Positions 7,071 to 10,993 of a DNA stretch of 10,993 nt are shown in pieces. The stretch covers positions 1-10,993 of the forward strand of contig JBECKR010000390.1 of assembly GCA_040235415.1 (NCBI GenBank). The letters run 5' to 3'. Every line of letters begins with the position of its first letter. The stretch's first letter is position 1. Made by a program: the position numbers and the translations under genes. This stretch comes from JBECKR01 sp040235415 (GTDB taxonomy: Bacteria; Acidobacteriota; Polarisedimenticolia; Polarisedimenticolales; Polarisedimenticolaceae). Below the pieces are notes generated by a model. That model was given only the letters and a program-made list of their open reading frames with translations, searched no databases and was not told the origin of the DNA.

Positions 7071-7765
7071 TATCCTTCCCGGCGCTTCGGCAACCCAGGC
7101 GACGGTCCGTCCATCGGCAGCCATCGAGACGGCAGCCGACCGGCGTCGACGAGTCGACGAACCCACCCGGCGTCCGCGTACGGACGTCCCCGCCTCGAAC
7201 AGTCCCGAAGCCGTCGATTCTCGGATTCGGGCGGGGTCTCGTTCACCAAATCCACCCAGTGACGCGGTCGCGGGACCGGCCAGGAACTCGAGAGGAATCC
7301 GGAATCGACCTCGCCGTGGTGGAGCCGCCGCCACAGGCTGGACCAGCGCCAGTCTTCCGCGCGCTCGACGAGTCCTGCGCGAGCCGGGTTTGCCTCCACA
7401 TACCGGCAGACTCTCAGAAAGTGTTGATCTTCTGCGACGACGAACGACCTGAACCGCCCCTGATAGACGTGACCGGCGCCTGCCGTTCCTCGATTCGCAT
7501 GGAATCGCTGAGTGTGAGTCAGCACGATCCAGCCCACGTAGCCGGACAACTCGCCGTCGTCGCGCGGCCAGACCACGAGATGCCAGTGGTTCGGCATGAC
7601 GCAGTAGGCCAGCAGCCGAGTGCCGCGACGCGTCGTTCCTTGCATCAGTATGCGTTCGAAGGCGGCGTAATCCGACGCGCTGTCGAAGATGTGATCGCGC
7701 CCGTTCGCGCGATTGACGACGTGATAGACGAAGTTCCCGGCGGTGATCCTGAGCGGTCTTCCCAT
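7070..7765 (-). CDS. REP-associated tyrosine transposase (RAYT, Y1_Tnp / IS200-like)
   Basis: A 231-residue HUH-type single-strand DNA transposase. It opens with the family-typical MGRPLRITAGNFVYHVVNRA. The metal-binding HUH motif is H60-W61-H62 in YCVMPNHWHLVVWP. The catalytic tyrosine is most likely Y122 in CRYVEANPARAGLV, and YQGRFRSF (101-108) and DWRWSS (138-143) are further family blocks. The C-terminal part (RRGRPYADAGWVRRLVDAGRL, from 191) is the extra helical region found in RAYTs but not in classic IS200 TnpA. All catalytic residues are present, so the enzyme looks intact and possibly active. The start at 7765 is chosen because the family N-terminus begins there; the open frame runs hundreds of codons further upstream without protein-like content. 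There is no clear SD, and the start codon is inside an inverted repeat. The TAG stop begins the base next to the left palindrome's edge. Confidence 0.9.
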   Translation of the reverse strand: MGRPLRITAGNFVYHVVNRANGRDHIFDSASDYAAFERILMQGTTRRGTRLLAYCVMPNHWHLVVWPRDDGELSGYVGWIVLTHTQRFHANRGTAGAGHVYQGRFRSFVVAEDQHFLRVCRYVEANPARAGLVERAEDWRWSSLWRRLHHGEVDSGFLSSSWPVPRPRHWVDLVNETPPESENRRLRDCSRRGRPYADAGWVRRLVDAGRLPSRWLPMDGPSPGLPKRREG

Positions 7766-7781
7766 CTGGGCCCAAGATGGG
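7761..7781 (-). promoter_or_regulatory. Inverted repeat covering the transposase start codon
   Basis: CCCATCT (7761-7767) and AGATGGG (7775-7781) pair perfectly; within the 7-base loop two more G-C pairs are possible. On the minus-strand mRNA the 3' arm contains the ATG of the transposase (7765-7763). Folding would therefore hide the start codon. IS200-type elements are known to limit transposase translation with 5' hairpins, so an autoinhibitory role is plausible. This is inferred and could also be coincidence. Confidence 0.5.
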
Positions 7782-7846
7782 ATGTCGCTCAAGCCGATGC
7801 ACGCCGCGACCCGAATCTCGGTTCCCGTGACGCAACGAGGGGTGAA

Positions 7847-7872
7847 GGTGTCAGACACCGGTGTCTGACACC
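7847..7872. repeat. 26-bp perfect palindrome, right copy (REP-like)
   Basis: Identical in all 26 bases to the copy at 7045-7070. Flanks GAA before and CTTC after allow a few more pairs around a one-base bulge, which the left copy lacks. It ends 22 bases before the ATG of the ABC exporter ATPase and lies just upstream of a TAGATT -10-like hexamer (7882-7887). Confidence 0.95.
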
Positions 7873-7881
7873 CTTCCGTGC

Positions 7882-7887
7882 TAGATT
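7882..7887 (+). promoter_or_regulatory. Possible -10 element of the ABC exporter operon
   Basis: TAGATT follows a TGC in the short non-coding stretch between the palindrome and the ATG at 7895. If it is used, transcription would begin at about 7893-7895, making the mRNA nearly leaderless. That would fit the absence of a clear SD. With a 17-base spacer the -35 region (7859-7864) would lie inside the palindrome and reads CGGTGT, a poor match. Confidence 0.3.
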
Positions 7888-7894
7888 CCGGCGG

Positions 7895-8920
7895 ATGATC
7901 GCGGTGCGGGATCTCCGGAAGCATTACCGCGTCCACAAGCGGCCGCCGGGCCTGCTCGCGGCGGCGAAGTCCGTGCTTCGACGCCGCTACGATACGGTCC
8001 GCGCGGTCGACGGCGTGTCGTTCGAGATCCGCGCGGGTGAGCGCGTCGGATTCCTGGGACCGAACGGCGCCGGCAAGACCACGACGCTCAAGGTCCTCGC
8101 GGGCTTGCTGCACCCGACCGCCGGCGAGGTTCGCGTCGACGGCCACGAACCGCGTCGCCGCGAAGCGTCCTATCTCCGCAAGATCATGCTGGTGACCGGA
8201 CAAAAGCAACAGCTGCTCTGGGATCTGCCGCCCGCGGAGACGTTCGAGCTCAACCGTGCGATCTACGACGTCCCGCGCGACGGGTTCGACGCCACGATCC
8301 GCGAGCTCGACGCGCTGCTCGATCTCGGTGATCTCGTCCACCGCCCCACGCGTCAGCTTTCCCTCGGCGAGCGCATGAAGTGCGAGCTCGCCGCCGCGCT
8401 CGTGCACCGACCGCGCGTGCTGTTCCTCGACGAGCCGACGATCGGGCTCGACGTCACGATGCAGGCCGCGATTCGCGACTTCATCCGCCGGTACAACGAG
8501 CGCACCGGGGCGACGGTCCTGCTCACGAGTCACGACATGGACGACGTCGCCGCGCTGTGCCCGCGCGTGGTCGTGATCGACGTCGGGCGGCTGTCGTACG
8601 ACGGCCCCCTCGACGAGCTCGTGGTCCGTCTCCGGCCCGAGAAGCGCGTCACGCTGCACTTCGACCGCGACGTCTCGCCGTCCGAGCTCGAGCCGTTCGG
8701 CACGGTGGTGTCGTCCGAGCCGCTCGCCGCGGTCCTGCAGGTGCCGCTGGCTTCGCTGAACCCGGTCGTCGCCGGAGCGCTCGCACGCTTGCCGGTACGC
8801 GACCTGACGGTCGAGAACGCGCCGCTCGAGGAGGTCATGAGCGAGCTGTTCGCCCGCAGCAGGGCGGCGCGCGCCGCCGAGGGCGAGGCCGCGGCGACGG
8901 GCCCCGAGGCCGGGTCGTGA
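7895..8920 (+). CDS. ABC-2 type exporter ATPase subunit (COG4586-like)
   Basis: A 341-residue ATP-binding subunit that would power the two permeases encoded next. Walker A is GPNGAGKT (55-62). The Q-loop region TGQKQQLLWDLPP (101-113) is characteristic of a group of uncharacterised ABC-2 ATPases. The signature is LSLGER (155-160) instead of LSGGQ, Walker B is VLFLDEP (175-181) followed by TIGLDV, and the switch histidine is H213 (TSHDMDD). An N-terminal insertion (VHKRPPGLLAAAKSVLRRRYD, 13-33) and a C-terminal accessory domain ending in ENAPLEEVMSELF (308-319) are also typical of this group, some of which export viologens or drugs. The substrate here is unknown. The open frame extends far upstream through the mobile element; the ATG at 7895 is chosen because the family N-terminus (MIAVRDLRKHY) starts there. 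Its stop overlaps the next start (GTGA). Confidence 0.9.
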   Translation: MIAVRDLRKHYRVHKRPPGLLAAAKSVLRRRYDTVRAVDGVSFEIRAGERVGFLGPNGAGKTTTLKVLAGLLHPTAGEVRVDGHEPRRREASYLRKIMLVTGQKQQLLWDLPPAETFELNRAIYDVPRDGFDATIRELDALLDLGDLVHRPTRQLSLGERMKCELAAALVHRPRVLFLDEPTIGLDVTMQAAIRDFIRRYNERTGATVLLTSHDMDDVAALCPRVVVIDVGRLSYDGPLDELVVRLRPEKRVTLHFDRDVSPSELEPFGTVVSSEPLAAVLQVPLASLNPVVAGALARLPVRDLTVENAPLEEVMSELFARSRAARAAEGEAAATGPEAGS

Positions 8921-9723
8921 ACGCCGTCGCCGCCCGCGTCCGGGCGGTCCCGACCCTATTGCGCATCGGGTTCTCGGAGGCCGTCGCGTATCGCGCGGAG
9001 CTGCTCGTGTGGATCCTCTCCTCCACGATGCCGCTCATCATGCTCGCGCTGTGGACCGCGGTCGCCCGGGACGCGCCGGTCGGCCGGTTCGGGCAGCGCG
9101 ACTTCACGGCGTATTTCCTAGCGACCTTCATCGTCCGCCAGGTGACCGGCGCCTGGGTGTCGTGGGAGATGAACTGGGAGGTACGGCAGGGGACGATCGC
9201 GGCACGGCTGCTGCGCCCGATGCCGCCGATGGTCGCCTACGCCGCCGAGACGCTCGCCGCGATTCCCATGCGGCTCGTGATCGCGCTGCCGGTCGCCGGG
9301 ATCGCGCTCGCGATCACCGGCGGGCGCGTCCTTCCCCACGATCCCCGGATGTGGGCGTCGTTCGCCGTTTCTCTCGCCGGCGCCTGGGGGATCGCGTTCC
9401 TGGCGAGCTTCGGCGTCGGCTGCCTCGCGTTCTACTTCGAGAGCAGCATTAAGGTCATGGACCTGTACCTGGTCCTGTTCTTCGTCCTGAGCGGCTATCT
9501 GTTCCCGATGGAGCTGCTGCCGGCGACGTTCCGCGAGATCGCCGACTGGCTGCCCTTCCGCTACCAGATCGGCCTGCCGGTCGAGATCCTGACCTCGGCC
9601 GTCGCGCCGCGCGAGGCGGCCGTCCTGATCGCGCGACAGTGGGGGTTCGTCGCCGTGCTGTTCGGGATCGCGGTGGGCCTGTGGCGCGGCGGCTTGCGGC
9701 GATTCGCCGCATACGGGGGCTGA
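8917..9723 (+). CDS. ABC-2 type exporter permease 1 (COG4587-like)
   Basis: A 268-residue inner-membrane protein starting at GTG 8917, whose last two bases overlap the ATPase stop (8918-8920). This GTGA junction indicates translational coupling. About six hydrophobic segments are visible: near 28-50, 63-78, 117-135, 145-170, 180-200 and 236-255. Conserved-looking points are SEAVAYRAELLVWIL at the start, RQGTIAARLLRPMPP (90-104, probably a cytoplasmic coupling loop) and the SGYLFPMELLPATFREIADWLPFRY segment around 192-216. The last is seen in the permeases of this three-part family. It should form a heterodimeric channel with the next permease. Length is normal and no damage is seen. Confidence 0.87.
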   Translation: MNAVAARVRAVPTLLRIGFSEAVAYRAELLVWILSSTMPLIMLALWTAVARDAPVGRFGQRDFTAYFLATFIVRQVTGAWVSWEMNWEVRQGTIAARLLRPMPPMVAYAAETLAAIPMRLVIALPVAGIALAITGGRVLPHDPRMWASFAVSLAGAWGIAFLASFGVGCLAFYFESSIKVMDLYLVLFFVLSGYLFPMELLPATFREIADWLPFRYQIGLPVEILTSAVAPREAAVLIARQWGFVAVLFGIAVGLWRGGLRRFAAYGG

Positions 9724-9727
9724 CGTC

Positions 9728-10516
9728 GTGCTGCGCTACGCACGACTTCTCGGCGTCCAGATCAGGACCTCGGCCCTCACCCTCCTGCAGTACCGGCTGG
9801 ACTTCCTGACGGAGGGGCTGTTGGAGGTGCTGTGGAGCGCGACCGCGCTCGTGCCGCTGTTCGTCGTGTTCCGGGCGCGCCCGGAAGTCGCGGGCTGGAC
9901 GTTTCCGGAGGCGCTCTTGGTCGTGGCGTGGTTCACGCTGCTGCAGGGCATCCTCGAGGGGGCCATCAACCCCAGCCTCACCAGCGTGGTCGACCACATT
10001 CGGAAGGGGACGCTGGACTTCGTGCTGCTCAAGCCGGCCGACGCGCAGTTCCTGGTGTCGACCGCGAGGTTCCAACCGTGGCGCGCGACCAACGTCCTGA
10101 CGGCCGGAGCGCTGTTCGCGTACGCCTTCCACCGCCTCGGCGCGCCGCCGCGCCTCGGAGGGATCGCGCTCGCGGCCGGACTCCTCGTCGTGTCGACGGT
10201 TCTGCTGTACTCGATGTGGATCCTGACGGTGAGCGCCGCGTTCTTCGTCGTCCGTGTCGACAATCTGACGTTCCTGTTCGGCTCGGTGTTCGACGCGGCG
10301 CGCTGGCCCTCGAGCGTCTTCCGCGGGATCGTGGCGTTCGTGTTCACGTTCGTCGTGCCGCTGTCGTTGATGACGACCTACCCGGCCCTGGCGCTCCTGG
10401 GCCGGCTGCGACCGTCCACGCTCGTGGTGGCCCTCGCCGTCGGTGCCGCGTTCGCGGCGCTGTCGCGGGCGGTTTGGGTCCGTGCGCTCGGGCGGTACAC
10501 CTCCGCGGGAGGATGA
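9728..10516 (+). CDS. ABC-2 type exporter permease 2 (ABC2_membrane_6 / COG3694-like)
   Basis: A 262-residue inner-membrane protein beginning at GTG 9728, four bases after the previous stop. No separate strong SD is seen, so it is probably translated by coupling. The diagnostic block is IRKGTLDFVLLKPADAQFLVS (91-111), which in this family follows the second membrane segment and contains the invariant GTLDF and LKP. The segment FRGIVAFVFTFVVPLSLMTTYPA (198-220) is a second family hallmark. Hydrophobic segments lie near 31-49, 62-80, 123-136, 145-175, 198-217 and 230-246. With the ATPase and permease 1 it forms a complete putative exporter. The cargo cannot be read from the sequence. The gene is intact and ends in RYTSAGG. 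Confidence 0.9.
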   Translation: MLRYARLLGVQIRTSALTLLQYRLDFLTEGLLEVLWSATALVPLFVVFRARPEVAGWTFPEALLVVAWFTLLQGILEGAINPSLTSVVDHIRKGTLDFVLLKPADAQFLVSTARFQPWRATNVLTAGALFAYAFHRLGAPPRLGGIALAAGLLVVSTVLLYSMWILTVSAAFFVVRVDNLTFLFGSVFDAARWPSSVFRGIVAFVFTFVVPLSLMTTYPALALLGRLRPSTLVVALAVGAAFAALSRAVWVRALGRYTSAGG

Positions 10517-10570
10517 GCGCGAGTCGCGGGGATCGACGCCGGCCGCATGGTGCCGCGACCCGCGTATGGT

Positions 10571-10576
10571 TAGAAT
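10571..10576 (+). promoter_or_regulatory. Possible -10 element before the last gene
   Basis: TAGAAT matches the sigma-70 -10 consensus at five of six positions and is preceded by TATGGT. It lies in the 113-base gap after the exporter operon. No recognisable -35 hexamer sits 16-18 bases upstream. It suggests that the following gene has its own promoter. Confidence 0.35.
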
Positions 10577-10629
10577 CGCCTCCGTGTCCCGGCGGCGCCG
10601 AGGCGTCCCGGGGGCCGCCCGAGTCGAGC

Positions 10630-10993
10630 GTGACGAACACCCGAACCACCACCGCCGCACGCGCCGCCCAGGGCCTGTTCGCGAACCTCGGCCCTCCGAC
10701 GTTCATCGCCGTGCTCGAGATGCGGGGAGGCTTCCCCGGCGCCGCCGCCCCCTGGATACTCCAGTTCGCCGTCGCTGCGGGCGTCGTGGTCTCGCTCGGG
10801 GGCCTCGTGCTCGTGCGGCTCCCGGCGCTCGGCGGGACCCTCGTGGGCCTAGGTCTCGCGTCCGCCGTGGCCGCGGCGTGGCCGGCGCTCGCGGGCCGAC
10901 CCGCGGCCGCGCTCCCGCTCCTCGTGCTCGTGACGGGGCTCGTGTACGTCGCCTGGACGGCCCCGCGCTCCCGGCCCGATCCCGCGTCCGGGC
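10630..10993 (+). CDS. Membrane protein of unknown function, 3' end outside the window
   Basis: An open frame of at least 121 codons runs from GTG 10630 to the window edge without a stop. After a polar, Thr/Arg-rich start (VTNTRTTTAARAAQGLFANLGPPTF) come three clearly hydrophobic segments near 43-63, 66-86 and 93-110, joined by short loops with Arg/Pro, then a charged APRSRPDP. No motif identifies it. Membrane-like hydrophobicity in this frame, against Arg-rich or scrambled content in the others, is the main support. There is no good SD before the GTG and no in-frame alternative start shortly upstream. Whether it belongs with the exporter is unknown; the gap and possible separate promoter argue for an independent unit. 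Confidence 0.6.
   Translation, partial: MTNTRTTTAARAAQGLFANLGPPTFIAVLEMRGGFPGAAAPWILQFAVAAGVVVSLGGLVLVRLPALGGTLVGLGLASAVAAAWPALAGRPAAALPLLVLVTGLVYVAWTAPRSRPDPASG

Larger units (their letters stand above)
7045..7872 (-). mobile_element. REP-associated transposase element bounded by identical palindromes
   Basis: An 828-bp unit made of a Y1/HUH transposase gene on the minus strand with a perfect 26-bp palindrome at each edge. This arrangement, a single-copy RAYT gene flanked by the palindromic repeats it is thought to mobilise, is established for REP/RAYT systems. No target-site duplication is visible (bases before the left copy and after the right copy differ), as expected for Y1-type enzymes. 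Whether 7045 and 7872 are the true mobile ends, or the two palindromes are themselves independent repeat insertions, cannot be decided from one copy. Confidence 0.75.

Noticed and set aside
7045..7872. The two 26-bp repeats as a minimal CRISPR array or as regulator operators
   Set aside because: There are only two copies 776 bases apart, with a transposase gene between them and perfect palindromy. The REP/RAYT explanation fits better.
7865..7887. CTGACA in the right palindrome as a -35 box for TAGATT
   Set aside because: The spacer would be only 11 bases, too short for a sigma-70 promoter.
7766..8659. Upstream extension of the transposase frame through the ATPase gene
   Set aside because: It is the antisense of the ABC ATPase, and the transposase family N-terminus starts at 7765.
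10584..10993. A GTG-started open frame at 10584 as the last gene
   Set aside because: Its translation is Arg/Pro-rich throughout, whereas the frame from 10630 gives three hydrophobic membrane segments.

Overview
The window is high-GC DNA, roughly 70% by eye. It comes from a Gram-negative-type bacterium: it encodes an outer-membrane beta-barrel protein, a periplasmic binding protein and a lipoprotein. Codon use is strongly G/C in third positions and GTG starts are common. Nothing fixes the phylum. A high-GC environmental lineage such as Acidobacteriota or Myxococcota/'Deltaproteobacteria' is a guess from general style only.

Region 1 (1-3628, + strand) is a metal-uptake module. After the tail of an unrecognised gene (1-189) and a 166-base gap come three closely spaced genes: a coiled-coil outer-membrane porin (356-1684), a ZnuA/TroA-type periplasmic metal-binding protein (1708-2736) and a ZnuB/TroC-type ABC-3 permease (2765-3628). 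Each has its own Shine-Dalgarno sequence. Together they would bring a divalent metal, most likely zinc or manganese, across the outer membrane, bind it in the periplasm and pass it through the inner membrane. The matching ATPase (ZnuC type) is not in the window.

Region 2 (3666-7066) holds a convergent minus-strand gene for a small SnoaL/NTF2-like lipoprotein (3666-4172). Divergent from it is a large UvrA-family twin-ABC ATPase (4313-7066). The ATPase has all its nucleotide-binding motifs and zinc-binding cysteine pairs. Its central region resembles a UvrA paralogue group rather than the housekeeping excinuclease.

Region 3 (7045-7872) is a compact mobile element: a REP-associated tyrosine transposase (RAYT, Y1/HUH type) on the minus strand, bounded by two identical 26-bp perfect palindromes. 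The left palindrome supplies the last six codons and the stop codon of the UvrA-like gene, and also abuts the transposase stop codon. The right palindrome ends 22 bases before the start codon of the next operon. The transposase start codon lies inside a 7-bp inverted repeat.

Region 4 (7895-10516, + strand) is a tightly coupled three-gene ABC-2 exporter: an ATPase, then two six-helix-type permeases. The first junction is a GTGA overlap and the second a 4-base gap. The subunits match the uncharacterised ATPase/permease/permease family with the conserved GTLDF..LKP motif in the second permease. A partial membrane protein (10630 to the window end) follows.

I see no phage, CRISPR, toxin-antitoxin or defence locus, and no RNA gene. 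The most notable feature is the RAYT/palindrome element, which has reshaped the end of one gene and the promoter region of the next. A clearly new system is not evident.
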